Counted from the stretch's first letter, positions 40,806 to 50,159 are shown. The stretch is DNA of 64,000 bases from Brucella oryzae (GCA_012103035.1 JAAVLL010000003.1:186001-250000); one strand, 5' to 3'. Translations and numbers: made by a program. Notes: generated from the letters alone by a model not told the origin.

Positions 40806-41476
40806 GTGATCCAGATGCACTACCAGCCAATTGTCGAATATGCGACCGACACCCTAGTAGTCGGGCATGAGGCATGGTTCGAAGCCAGGCCCATTCCTCC
40901 GTGGCGGAATTGTTTAAAGCCGTTGGAGCCTGCCATCTCAACCGTTTCGATGCAAAATGCCGTAGATCCGCGATTGATGATTATTCCTCCGACAAGAGCC
41001 TGTTCGTAAATATCTCGGCAGGCGCATTGGCGGACTATCTCTACGGTATCGAAGATACCATCGCATATGCCGGGGAGCACGGATTTCCATATAGCCGTCT
41101 CGTTTTTGAAATAACAGAGGACGATCATCACGACACGTTTCGATTTCTGCGCAACAGCATTGATGAAGCGAGAAAACTGGGAGTTCGGTTCGCCGTCGAT
41201 GATTGCGGAACCGGATATAGCAATCTGGAAACGATCATCGCATTGCGCCCGGATATTCTCAAAATCTCAGGGACGATTGTTCGAAACATCCATCTCGACA
41301 CTACACGGCAAGCCATTGTCGATGGTCTCGTAACAACAGCCGAGAAGCTCAAATCGATGTTGATAGCCGAAGGCGTAGAACAGGAGATCGAAGCGCTCTG
41401 TCTCAAGGATCTCGGTGTGAGCGTGATGCAGGGCTATTACTTCGGATACCCAGAGCCTTTCGGAAGGGCCGACTGA
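40806..41476 (+). CDS. EAL-domain protein, probably catalytically degenerate, one frame break
   Basis: MHYQPIVEYATDTLVVGHEA opens an EAL fold, but the signature reads E-A-W-F instead of E-A-L-x-R. After a frame change near 40905 the fold continues LFVNISAGALADYL, SRLVFEITEDDHHDTF, GVRFAVDDCGTGYSNLETII, LRPDILKISGTIVRNI and MLIAEGVEQEIEALCLKDLG. DDFGTG is DDCGTG and the usual KxD pair is ILKIS. About 224 residues, no GGDEF. It may bind c-di-GMP or a partner rather than hydrolyse it, which suits the neighbouring adhesion locus. Confidence 0.8.
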
Positions 41477-41679
41477 TGGAGAGAAAGATCAATCCGCCAA
41501 CCAAGAGGGTCGATGAAACTGGCTATGCGACCGAATGCCAATTTGCGCTGCATACCGCGTTTAATCATCTGCTCGACCAAGCGAAGAAGGCGGGTTGGGA
41601 TGAATTACAGGTTGCGCTTTCGCTCGTATCCCTTTGCGACACCGTCATCTACGGAGATAGTTCCAACCTCCTGCAATGA
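41476..41679 (+). CDS. Small hypothetical protein coupled to the EAL gene
   Basis: 67 residues (TECQFALHTAFNHLLDQAKK, AGWDELQVALSLVSLCDTVI). It starts on the last base of the EAL stop codon, so translational coupling is likely. Helical, no signal peptide, family not recognised. Confidence 0.5.
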   Translation: MERKINPPTKRVDETGYATECQFALHTAFNHLLDQAKKAGWDELQVALSLVSLCDTVIYGDSSNLLQ

Positions 41680-41729
41680 CTTCGGGGAATTGGACTTTCG
41701 AGCGATACTAATACGCCGCTGAAGCCTGG

Positions 41730-41906
41730 TTAGATTGGCCCTAGCAGCATCCATGTCCTGTCTAGCGGACAGAAACTGCTGGCGTTCTGCGGACGTAAAA
41801 TGAAGCTACGGGGCTTCTTCATTGCTTTATACGCGGCAATTGCATCTTTCAATCGAGCATGGGCCTCCAGCAACTCTCTGCGAGTAAAACATTTGATGTC
41901 ATGCAT
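41730..41906 (-). CDS. Small hypothetical protein
   Basis: ATG 41906 has AAAGGAG upstream and reads MHDIKCFTRRELLEAHARLK, DAIAAYKAMKKPRSF. A one-base change near 41808 would extend it as TSAERQQFLSARQDMDAARA, a more natural helical continuation, so the frame may be broken. Unknown function. Confidence 0.35.
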   Translation of the reverse strand: MHDIKCFTRRELLEAHARLKDAIAAYKAMKKPRSFILRPQNASSFCPLDRTWMLLGPI

Positions 41907-41977
41907 TTCTCCTTTTGCCTTTTCGGTTTCTACAGTTCATGCCGGATGGCATTGCAAACAACAAGTGATGAAAACGC

Positions 41978-43024
41978 TAGAGCGTTTCCCTTTCAAGTTG
42001 GATCATATCCGCACGAGTTGAAGTAATTCTGAGCCTCTTGCGGTTCGATGAGTTCAACCATCTGACCGATGCGATCCCAAAGCCCATTGACTGTTCTCTC
42101 GGCAGCCTTTCGTAAAAGCGCCTTCAGCTTGGAGAAGGCCTTTTCGATCGGGTTGAAGTCTGGACTGTAAGGTGGAAGGAACATCATTGTCGCGCCGACC
42201 GCCTCGATCAATTCTCTTGCTGCCGGTCGTTTGTGGCTGGACAGATTATCGAGGATGACAATATCACCTGGTTTCAATGTTGGAACCAACACCTGAGCGA
42301 CATACGCCTCGAACCAATCACCGTTGATGGGGCCCTCGATGACAAGTGGCGCGACCATTCCCGTATTGCGCAGCCCCGCAACCAACGTGGTCGTTTTGCG
42401 ATGGCCGTGAGGAAAAACCCATTCGCAACCGCTCACCCTTGCGGCACCGCCCATGACTACGGGCCATATTGGTCGCTGTCCAGGTCTCATCGATGAACAC
42501 GAGCCGCTCTGGATCGAGATCAAGTTGCTCCTCGAACCAGCATTGCCGCTTTTCCAGAACGTCTGGACGGCTTTGCTCTACAGCATGGCCAGTCTTTACG
42601 CGTTTGTTCGTGCCGGACAAGAAAGCGGTGCAGTGCCGACTTGCTGATTATGATGCCTTGGGCGGCCAAATCACTGCGAAGTTCGAAGAGAGTACCGTCC
42701 CTGTGTTCGGCGAGCCAGATCATGATCTGATCAGCATGAGCTTCTGTCTTGTGAGAATTGCGGTCGCCGCCCAGTGGACCGGGTCGAACATTTCCCTGCT
42801 GGAGTTGAAGGTTACGCCAACGGCTAACGCTGGCTGCGCTTACACCGAAACGCTCAGCAGCCTCTCGATGCGATGCACCGCCATCAACGGCAGCAACTAC
42901 ACGTATTCGAAGATCAATGGAAAGGGCTCGCGACATATCTGCCGACCTCCATCGGCAGATAGCTTGAATCAGAAAGTAACTGATTTGCAAAGCCTGCCGA
43001 TTCAATCAGGCAGGAAACGCTCTA
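41978..43024 (-). mobile_element. IS630-family insertion sequence
   Basis: Terminal inverted repeats TAGAGCGTTTCC (41978) and GGAAACGCTCTA (43013-43024) bound a 1047-bp element, including the TA target dinucleotide typical of IS630/Tc1 elements. Confidence 0.8.
41993..42936 (-). CDS. IS630-family transposase, frame-broken
   Basis: The N-terminal HTH reads MSRALSIDLRIRVVAAVDGG, ASHREAAERFGVSAASVSRW. The DDE domain follows changes near 42620 and 42445: ERLVFIDETWTATNMARSHG (first Asp), GDIVILDNLSSHKRPAAREL (second Asp), FLPPYSPDFNPIEKAFSKLK (Glu). About 313 residues, standard for a single-protein IS630. Confidence 0.85.
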
Positions 43025-43176
43025 ATGACAAAGGCCAAGGCTTTCCGTTTTCAATCGCTAAGTCTAAGTAAGCAGATTTGACCTCGAAAGTTTGGTGTAG
43101 GAGATGTGGTGAACTGATAACATTGACTGGCCCATAGGAGCATTTGACCGAAGCGTAAGCGGGATGAGGAGAGTAC

Positions 43177-43374
43177 GTGAGAGATAGATCGCATGACATG
43201 GCGATGGCCGAAGACTTCCGCGCCGATCCGACCTATGCAGCGGAGCTGCTTGCTGAAGTCCGCCGCGACGGCAACCCGGCCGAACTGGCCATTCTGTTGC
43301 GTCAGATGGCCACGGCGTCGGCAGGTGATGAGAGGTCGGATAACGCCGATACAGAGCGCGCTCTACCTCTCTGA
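43177..43374 (+). pseudogene. Addiction-module antidote-type HTH protein, N-terminal fragment
   Basis: RDRSHDMAMAEDFRADPTYA, AELLAEVRRDGNPAELAILL and RQMATA match the N-terminus of chromosomal HigA-like antidote proteins (their usual opening is RSHDEAMAE-F-DP-YA). After that the frame degenerates and the HTH (Gln-Leu-Tyr-Arg-type segment) is only vaguely visible to about 43375. No toxin gene adjoins. Confidence 0.5.
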
Positions 43375-43678
43375 TTTGAACATGGTATTTTGCATGGTTT
43401 GGCAAATCGTCATGGTGGCAAGATACTGATTTGCATGGGCATTTTCAGGCAATTTATAATTGAGTGGGAGTGATCCCGCGTCCGGCATAGACTGGCACCA
43501 AATAGCATTAAAACACCCATAAGCCCGCGTAATTGCGGGCTTTTTCATTCTTGGCGTAGCACTGTCTGGCAAATTTTCGCATCGCCAAGCACCCTGTTTC
43601 TATGGCATGGTAGATGGTACGATTTGAACCTGATGCCATGTTCAGCACTCGATACCATGTTGCTCCTGATGGGGTGTC
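43375..43678. other. Intergenic region with terminator
   Basis: No gene seen apart from the hairpin at 43521. The tract left of it ends in TGGCACCA like a tRNA 3' end, but no cloverleaf can be drawn. Confidence 0.4.
43521..43546 (+). terminator. Rho-independent terminator
   Basis: AAGCCCGC, loop GTAATT, GCGGGCTTTTTC: an 8-bp GC-rich stem followed by five T. No intact gene lies directly upstream on this strand, so it may belong to a lost gene. Confidence 0.75.
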
Positions 43679-44242
43679 TACCGCGAACTTGAGCTTAATC
43701 TCAGGATCAAGCCCAGAAAGCGTCTAATTCGGGAGCGGCCTGAACCTCTGGCAGTACCAGATCAACCCAACATGACCTGGTCAATGGACTTCATGGCCGA
43801 CCAACTCGCTGACGGTCGCGCGTTTCGGACACTGAATGTGATCGATGACTTTAACCGTGAGGGGCTCGGCATTGAGATCGATTTCTCATTACCAGCCGAA
43901 AGGGTTGTCCGATCGCTGAACCATATCATTGAGTGGCGCGGAAAACCGGATACAATTCGCGTCGATAACGGCCCGGAATATATCAGCGGGAAACTCTTGG
44001 CATGGGCGCAAAAGCGAAGCATCACCATCGCCCATATCCAACCAGGTAAGCCGCAGCAAAATGCTTATATCGAGCGTTATAACCGCACGGTTCGGCATGA
44101 ATGGCTGGGATGTTTCATGTTCAACACTATCAAGGAGGTGCAGGATTACGCAACACGCTGGCTCTGGACATACAACAATGAAAGACCCAATATGGCTATC
44201 GGCGGCATAACACCCGCACAGAAACTGAAAATGGCTGCATAA
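43679..44242 (+). mobile_element. IS3-family transposase (orfB), 5'-truncated
   Basis: The frame enters at about 43679 without a start ([20 protein letters not shown]) and carries the rve integrase core: [20 protein letters not shown] (Asp), [17 protein letters not shown] (Asp) and [20 protein letters not shown] (Glu), ending [20 protein letters not shown]. orfA and the N-terminal half of orfB are missing, so the element is dead. Confidence 0.85.
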
Positions 44243-44327
44243 ATTCTACTGAAAAGTCCGTTAAAAACGGGGATTACCTTACCAGTCACCCGCAGAGGTG
44301 AATGCAATTTTAGAGAGTTGACCGCAA

Positions 44328-44686
44328 ATGAGTAATTGGCACGCGACCCAGACAGAAGTGTCCGAATTCGTGGAGACTGTTTTCCGCGAAGGCGACAATC
44401 AGGATCGACATCTTGTCCTGTTGACTGACACCGCAGCCGACTTGATCGGCGCAGTTTTGAAGCCGGAGCTGAAGACGCGTGAGGAGCCGGAGGCTCATAT
44501 CGATATCCACCTTCGCAAGGAAGGCGGCGTGCTGGTATACTTTTGGACGGCCGAGGGTGAGAAAAGTGGATCACCCTGACCAGCGAGGACACCGCACAGC
44601 ATACGGAGCTTGAAAACCTCGCGCAGGAAAATCCGGCTGATCTGGTCGAGCAAGAGGTGCTGGCCGAGTATCTGGGCGGCTTCTGA
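44328..44686 (+). CDS. Hypothetical protein, one frame break
   Basis: SNWHATQTEVSEFVETVFRE, DNQDRHLVLLTDTAADLIGA, then after a change near 44570 TLTSEDTAQHTELENLAQEN and PADLVEQEVLAEYLGGF to 44686. About 118 acidic residues, no signal peptide, family not recognised. The next small gene follows 11 bp on. Confidence 0.5.
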
Positions 44687-44697
44687 GTCTCGAGGGA

Positions 44698-44969
44698 ATG
44701 ATCGTGGCCGAAGCAACACTTTATGAAATTGATTGGGACGGCAAATGCGTATGGTCAATGATCATACCGGATGTTGCATCGGCCGTTTCTCAAAAATGGG
44801 CGTCGACGTGCATAAAGCCGGACCCGACCAGGTCGCTACAGGCATCCAGTGTCTCGATTGTTTTCACGGCGGCGACCCGCGAGAATTATGGGATCGGTTT
44901 GTGATCTCGATGCGGAACCATCACGGTGTCGAGGTGCCGCCCGGGGCGAAACCAGCGTTTCGCAACTGA
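44698..44969 (+). CDS. Hypothetical protein, one frame break
   Basis: ATG 44698 reads IVAEATLYEIDWDG, then the frame slips and continues RMVNDHTGCCIGRFSKMGVD, VHKAGPDQVATGIQCLDCFH, ELWDRFVISMRNHHGVEVPP. It has a Cys-rich central part (CLDC) that might bind metal. About 90 residues; not recognised. Probably co-transcribed with the preceding gene. Confidence 0.45.
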
Positions 44970-44977
44970 CGCGAGGT

Positions 44978-45102
44978 CAGTCGATATCTTCCCATCTTCG
45001 ATTACCGACGGCCACGATCCTCGCATTGCGGAGAGCCTCCTCTCTAAGGAAGCCGTTCTTTCGCCGTAGGCCTGCCTGATCGATCTCACCAGCGTTAGAC
45101 AT
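44978..45102 (-). CDS. Possible small protein
   Basis: ATG 45102 reads MSNAGEIDQAGLRRKNGFLR, EEALRNARIVAVGNRRWEDI and D: 41 residues, charged and helical. No strong ribosome site. Real coding status is uncertain. Confidence 0.3.
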
Positions 45103-45129
45103 GGCAGCGTCTCGATTTCGAGCTACCTG

Positions 45130-45276
45130 CTACTCGTAGACCGTTTTCCAGCTCCTAGAGCACGACGCCGTCTTATACTCGGCCGCGATGATCGGCTTCA
45201 CGACCTTGTTGCCAAATTCGTCGACCTCGGGTTCTGGGATTTCGGAGACTGGTATTCCGCCGCCGCTGATCTTCAT
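45130..45276 (-). CDS. Possible small protein
   Basis: ATG 45276 reads MKISGGGIPVSEIPEPEVDE, FGNKVVKPIIAAEYKTASCS: 48 residues. Amino-acid pattern and codon use look plausible, but there is no family match and only a weak ribosome site. Confidence 0.3.
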   Translation of the reverse strand: MKISGGGIPVSEIPEPEVDEFGNKVVKPIIAAEYKTASCSRSWKTVYE

Positions 45277-45408
45277 GGCAGTTTCCAAAACGACTATGGG
45301 GTCATAATTCAGGAATGGTTAGCAGCAATTCAGGGTAGTCTCGCGAGGGGCAACTATTAAAATGGGCTGGAGTCATTCGTAAATTGGATGGTTCCAGCCC
45401 ACAATGAC

Positions 45409-45739
45409 TTATGACGTTTTTGGACGTGTGAAGAGGACAAACAGGCCCAAAATGATGTCGCCAATTACCCAAATGCTGAGTACGAGCATTGCTCCGATCC
45501 GGTGCCAATGGCAGCCCCGCTTGCTCCGCGCCCGATAATCCACTCATACCCTGACTTGCATTATTCATGCCAGTGATAAACCAGAGCAACATCAGGAGAT
45601 TGAAAGCGATAAATGACCATTTGAAAAGCTTGCCCATAAAACCACGACGTGGTTTGCGTAACGCTACACCGCAACTAGGGCATTTGAACGCGCTGTCACT
45701 AACATCCTTGCCACACTCCGGGCATTTAATCATTGCCAT
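45409..45739 (-). CDS. Zinc-ribbon membrane protein A, one frame break
   Basis: N-terminal zinc ribbon with two CxxC pairs (MIKCPECGKDVSDSAFKCPS, CG), then two hydrophobic helices: FMGKLFKWSFIAFNLLMLLW and, after a change near 45510, GAMLVLSIWVIGDIILGLFV, ending FTRPKTS. About 109 residues. The architecture matches small zinc-ribbon/superinfection-immunity-like inner-membrane proteins of unknown role. A second zinc-ribbon gene lies 57 bp upstream on the same strand. Confidence 0.7.
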
Positions 45740-45796
45740 GCTAAGTCTCTCCTATTGCTTTTGGAAATGCTATCGAAATGGAAAAGGAACGCTGGG

Positions 45797-46446
45797 TCAG
45801 TCATAGCCCCTGATTGTCAGACTAGTCTCGCGGACACCATCCTGATCAGAGGCCAAGAAGCTGCCTGAAATAGCGACAGTATCTTCAATCGTTATTTGGG
45901 ACAGGTTGGCATAAAGGGGAGTGCCCTTCTTGATCATGGTGCCATCCACCAAATCCGAGAGCGCGTTATTCCATGTGACGACTTCAACCTCTGGAGAGAG
46001 ACGTACTGAGATAATGGCGTGGCCATCTGTATTGGTTTCAAGCCTGGTCAGTGTTCCATTCCAGCCATTAACCGTCAAACTCGAATCTAAAGCCGTAATA
46101 ATCGCACCACGACGCTCATCGCGAAGGCTGCTTTGCTGGAGCTCGTTGGCCGTCGCACGAAAGCGTTCAGAGTAAAGATTTATGGTTGATATAAAATCCT
46201 TCTGGCTTTCGGGCAGAGTCATTACATTTTCGGTTGATGCGCCCACTTTGGAGGCGGCGGTGCTGTCAGAAGGCTTATCTGGGGACGCCATGGCCGCGAT
46301 TACTACTATTGCCAGAAAGCCGCCCCCAGCCATTTCATGGCTTTATAACGTGAGCGCGGCGCGCCGCAGTTAGGGCACGCCTTGGCTTCAACAGACATTT
46401 GTTTGCCGCATGATTTACATGCGATCCACAATGACTCGGATTTCAT
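45797..46446 (-). CDS. Zinc-ribbon membrane-anchored protein B, one frame break
   Basis: ATG 46446 reads MKSESLWIACKSCGKQMSVE, AKACPNCGAPRSRYKAMKW (CxxC pairs), then after a change near 46330 a single helix GGGFLAIVVIAAMAS and an outside domain: LPESQKDFISTINLYSERFR, GWNGTLTRLETNTDGHAIIS, GTMIKKGTPLYANLSQITIE. About 216 residues. The cytoplasmic ribbon plus external domain suggests envelope sensing; function unknown. It pairs with gene A. Confidence 0.65.
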
Positions 46447-46624
46447 TTAGGCCCCCACTCTCAATATTCAGAAATAAAGCTATCTACCGATTAACTCCAA
46501 TGAAATTTTCAGCCCTAGATTGAAATGTTGTTCACATTCACAATTACTGAAGACAAGAAGAGCGTAAGCATCTTGTATTCGGTGAACGTAATCAAGGAAC
46601 TAATGATGCAGAGCTTGAAAACCA

Positions 46625-47273
46625 TCAGCTAAACCACGAGCGAATTTTAGCCAATATTGATCTTTTATCATCAATAACTGCGTTGAAGACATACTCGACC
46701 CTTTTGTCACCCATTACGTCAATCAAAGGGATGGCAAAAGTAGTGGTCTTTGATCTTCAGAAATGGGGCCGGATGAAGATAAGATTTTTGGCCCCTGATT
46801 TTCCAGGTCAGCATGTGACCTTTAAGCGACTTGGAAAGCATACGATCTATATCGGGATCATTATCATTCGATTTATTGTTGCCCTTCATCGATACCCATA
46901 CTTGGGCTACGATGTTGTCTCCCTCCTTCATCAGATGAGGAAGCATGCCGCCTTGTTCAGGCGTAAATGGCTTGAATTCATAGCCGCGATCAGTTGATCG
47001 GTGTTTCCCTTGATATGCCATTTGCACGTTACAGTATTGTCACTGACCTGCATGTCGTTTTTCATCGAAATGCCGCTCAATGCCTTCTGACTCGCCAAAC
47101 CTGTACAGAAGTCCTCAGGTGTTTTTCCGCGAATGCCAACGCGGATTTTAAAACCGAGAGTTCAATATCAAGTGCAGTCGTACCGTCCTCGTTAATGGAC
47201 ATCGACTGCTGCATATCGAAACATCCAGTCAGCAAAACGTCAACGAAATCAGTGCTGCGCCCTTAAACTTCAT
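46625..47273 (-). CDS. Lipoprotein (DUF3153-like), frame-broken
   Basis: ATG 47273 reads KFKGAALISLTF; after a change near 47232 the lipobox LLTGC appears, followed by DMQQSMSINEDGTTALDIEL. Further changes near 47145 and 47000 give KNDMQVSDNTVTCKWHIKGN, YEFKPFTPEQGGMLPHLMKE, MLSKSLKGHMLTWKIRGQK and the end VEYVFNAVIDDKRSILAKIR. The SINEDG opening is shared by several small envelope lipoproteins. About 216 residues. It is encoded just upstream of the two zinc-ribbon genes, on the same strand. Confidence 0.6.
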
Positions 47274-47485
47274 GTTTCCCCATGAACCCCATACAGCGAA
47301 TATTGATTAAACGTTTACCAATTCTCCGCTCGATTGCCAATGAGATTTAGTCGGCGTTTTCCGGTCGAGCTGGTCTGGCATCAAGAAGGAAACCAGTTAA
47401 AAATTCTGTCTCAATCAGAAGACAAACATTCTAACATTAGCGTTCCCTTTTCCAACTTTTGAACGCTGTCGATATCCCAAAATTA

Positions 47486-47500
47486 CAAAGTTATATAGCC
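47486..47500 (+). repeat. Direct repeat 1 (CAAAGTTATATAGCC)
   Basis: First of two exact 15-bp repeats, start-to-start distance 43 bp (about four helical turns), in the region between the lipoprotein gene and the glycosylase unit. Confidence 0.75.
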
Positions 47501-47528
47501 ATAAAAATAAAGCTTGCCTCTCAGGTTG

Positions 47529-47543
47529 CAAAGTTATATAGCC
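47529..47543 (+). repeat. Direct repeat 2 (CAAAGTTATATAGCC)
   Basis: Second exact copy, 12 bp upstream of the possible start at 47556. Same-face spacing suggests a regulator-binding tandem site for the downstream unit. Confidence 0.75.
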
Positions 47544-47555
47544 CGGTCAACTAGT

Positions 47556-47669
47556 ATGGAAGGTAAATACGAACTTCACAGCACATGCAAGCGAGCGATT
47601 ACAACAGAGATCATTTCCCCACACGTGATTGATGCGATAGTTACGTACGGTGTAGGACATCATGTATAG
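47556..47669 (+). CDS. Possible short leader ORF ahead of the glycosylase gene
   Basis: ATG 47556 reads MEGKYELHSTCKRAITTEII, SPHVIDAIVTYGVGHHV and TAG. After the TAG the same frame stays open (GAEGLTLDKRALLRVAESIN, RLSIELERNCGSYVIVSDQS) into the glycosylase gene, so this may be a small upstream gene split by an amber codon or an N-terminal extension. Confidence 0.35.
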   Translation: MEGKYELHSTCKRAITTEIISPHVIDAIVTYGVGHHV

Positions 47670-47864
47670 GGCGCGGAAGGCCTAACGTTAGACAAACGGG
47701 CGCTCCTCCGTGTTGCAGAGAGCATCAACCGCTTATCAATCGAACTCGAACGCAATTGCGGATCATACGTGATCGTTAGCGACCAGAGCCAAATCGTAAC
47801 CGTCGCCGCAGAAAGCGTCGGCTTAAACACTAACTTTTTCATCGTACTGATAGGAGACCCGATC

Positions 47865-48653
47865 TTGGATCAAGATCTCACAATCGCACGCGTATTCTTC
47901 GAAAACATCGACGGCCAAAACGCTACAAATCTTCTCACTGACGACAGGATGACCATCCATCGCGACGGTAATCTGCAGATCAGCTATGCACCTTTCGATC
48001 ACATCGAGAAATCTGCACGTGTAGTGATCGTCGGCATAACTCCAGCCATGACGCAAGCGGTGAATGCGTTGAACTCACTCTATCGAGCAAAGCTGGCAGG
48101 CAAGTCCATTGAGGAAGCTCTTCGGGTTGCAAAGATGACGGCAAGTTTCAGTGGCCCGATGCGGTCGAACTTGATCGAGATGCTCGATTTCGTCGGGGTG
48201 GCTCGGCTGCTCAATATCCAATCGACGGCTTCACTTTTCGAGGCTGGTTCTCGTGACATGCATTTCACGTCGGCTCTTCGCTATCCGGTATTCGTAGGCG
48301 GAAAGAATTATTCGGGAAATCCGTCGATGCTGAAGGTGGGCGCACTCAGGAACATGGTTGAAACCCATCTCGCCGAAGAAGCGCGCCTGCTCTCCCATGC
48401 CGTCTGGCTGCCTCTCGGGCCAAAGGCCGAAGAAGCCGTTCTGCATCTCGTTGGGAAGGGGCTGTTGCCCAGGATGAATGTGCTAGCAGGCATGCCTCAT
48501 CCCTCAGGTGCCAACGCAGAACGAATTGCAGTTTTCACTGGCAGAAAGCCGCCTGAGCATGCATCGGCTAAAACCGATGCCGACAAGCTTCTCCGGGCGG
48601 CGGCAAAACTCAAAAGTCAGATCGCAGGCCTCAAGCTGGGAGAAGCCGCATGA
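47865..48653 (+). CDS. Uracil-DNA-glycosylase-superfamily protein
   Basis: 262 residues from TTG 47865, which has AGGAG eight bases upstream. Two motifs define the superfamily: VVIVGITPAMTQ at residues 53-64 (GxxPG-type motif, here GITPA) and HPSGAN at 212-217 (HPSPxN-type motif in MPHPSGANAERIAVF). Between them lie KMTASFSGPMRSNLIEML, FTSALRYPVFVGGKNYSGNP and AVWLPLGPKAEEAVLHLVGK. It is expected to act on base-modified or deaminated DNA. The acidic catalytic residue of family 1 is absent from motif A. The gene overlaps the next by four bases. Confidence 0.7.
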   Translation: MDQDLTIARVFFENIDGQNATNLLTDDRMTIHRDGNLQISYAPFDHIEKSARVVIVGITPAMTQAVNALNSLYRAKLAGKSIEEALRVAKMTASFSGPMRSNLIEMLDFVGVARLLNIQSTASLFEAGSRDMHFTSALRYPVFVGGKNYSGNPSMLKVGALRNMVETHLAEEARLLSHAVWLPLGPKAEEAVLHLVGKGLLPRMNVLAGMPHPSGANAERIAVFTGRKPPEHASAKTDADKLLRAAAKLKSQIAGLKLGEAA

Positions 48654-49500
48654 GCAAGAACGTACCGTTCACCTGGGAACAAATCGAAGGCGAAATTAGA
48701 AAGGCTATATGGGTTTCTATCGAAGCAATCGGAATCTTCTGCACGAATGAAGCTTATCGAGGAATGCTGGGCGACAGCAACGCTGAAGAAAACACCTTGA
48801 CATCCAGCGTCATCGTGTCTATTCGATTGTCGAAAGGTGTTATGCATATGCCTATCAGCTCCCCGGCCACGACAAGATCGAGGAGGAAGATTGGTACGAA
48901 GCCGAGATGCTTCTGAATGGCGGACTTCCTGTCTATACCCATAATCAGGAGTCCCCGCTGATGGCCAGCTTGGATTCGCCACTCCGCTCAGTTCTGGAGA
49001 CTTTCTTCGCTCGATACGGAATGAACGAGCTGGGAAAACCGCTAAACATACGTGAACTCGGACTTTTGGCAGGCATGTCTGATTCAGTGGTTAGAGCGTC
49101 GCTCAGCAAGGAAGGCTTTAAACTGGAACGCTCAGGTTCCAGTGATGAAAGTGCGGTGCTGTCGTCTGATGAAGCGTTACGTTGGCTCACGAAACGTCGT
49201 GGTTTCATACCAAACAAGGGCGATGCCCTTGATGGGCAGAAGAAGGCTATCGTCGAGGGGCTAGTCCCTGATCAGTCAATCGAATTCGCCGAGGTCATCG
49301 CTGAACTCAGCAGGCGATATTGTAGCGACATCTTCGAACTCTGTCAGGAGATGCCGGACCGGGATAAGGAGTGGGTTATAGCGTTCTTTCGTGGAGAAAA
49401 ATTAGACATCCGGCTAAATCTGTTGAAGACCATCGCAACGGAGCTTGAAGCGCCAGAAGCGATGTTTGTCGGTCGGGCCGTTACACATCTTCTCAGCTAA
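48650..49500 (+). CDS. Unknown partner of the glycosylase-like protein, one frame break
   Basis: ATGA overlap with the preceding stop. N-terminus SKNVPFTWEQIEGEIRKAIW, VSIEAIGIFCTNEAYRGMLG; after a change near 48860 QLPGHDKIEEEDWYEAEMLL, LETFFARYGMNELGKPLNIR and a possible helix-turn-helix, ELGLLAGMSDSVVRASLSKE, then RWLTKRRGFIPNK and a helical C-terminus. About 283 residues. No family recognised; the HTH-like centre suggests DNA binding or a regulator of the unit. Confidence 0.6.
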
Positions 49501-49866
49501 TCGTTTCGACAGTCGGAAGCCATCTGCTGTTGGTGGCTCCGACAATCTTTCGAGGGATGGCGGAAAGTAAAATCCGGGGATCGAAGTCAGCGTCGCACCA
49601 ATTGCGTACAAGTTGCTTGCTTGCTCGATCAAAAGCATAAGCAGAAACGACATTTTACCCGCGATCCTGCCCTCAATGTCGATCACTAGAGCAAATCGCT
49701 CTGGAACTCGGGTGAACTGCTTGCTGAAGTCCACAAGCTTAAGCTCGTCATTTCGAAAGTGATCGATGGAAAACAGAAAGCAAGTTCATAATCATCGTCA
49801 AGCAAAAGACGTGGTCGAACGAATGCTTCAAGGATAGGGCCAATTAATTTAATGCGGCTCGCGACC
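49414..49866 (-). pseudogene. Fragment of an unrecognised protein gene
   Basis: The minus strand reads RIKLIGPILEAFVRPRLLLD, DDYELAFCF, then after one frame change ELKLVDFSKQFTRVPERFAL, VIDIEGRIAGKMSFLLMLLI and EQASNLYAIGATLTSIPGFY. The sequence is coherent protein, but no start is visible and the end overlaps the preceding plus-strand gene by 87 bp. The 5' end is lost. Family unknown. Confidence 0.45.
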
Positions 49867-50159
49867 TAGGCCTACGGCGTCGAACTTAACAAATGAAGGC
49901 GATAGATTTCCATTATAATACTGTTTGATATCTATTTTTCTGACCAGTTCATCATCACATCAGAGCGTGACGCATGAGCGTCTCGAAATCTATCCGTTTA
50001 TCAAAGAATGATTGCACCTATTCGCACCCCTATTAGCACCCCGTGTTTAATTAACTTGAGCGAAAACTGAATTACAACCCCAGAAAATATTTAATCACAC
50101 CAATGTGACTTTTACGTGCATTGAAGCGGTGCCGTGCCCGGGAAGAATCTTGCTTTTCT
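49867..50159. other. AT-rich intergenic region
   Basis: No gene or clear site found between the unknown fragment and the IS5-type element. Confidence 0.4.

Noticed and set aside
43440-43500. tRNA 3' end before the terminator (ends TGGCACCA)
   Set aside because: No T arm with a GTTC-type loop or acceptor partner can be drawn upstream; only the last bases resemble a tRNA.
47486-47543. CRISPR array or plasmid iterons
   Set aside because: Only two 15-bp repeats, no regular spacers, no cas or rep gene nearby.
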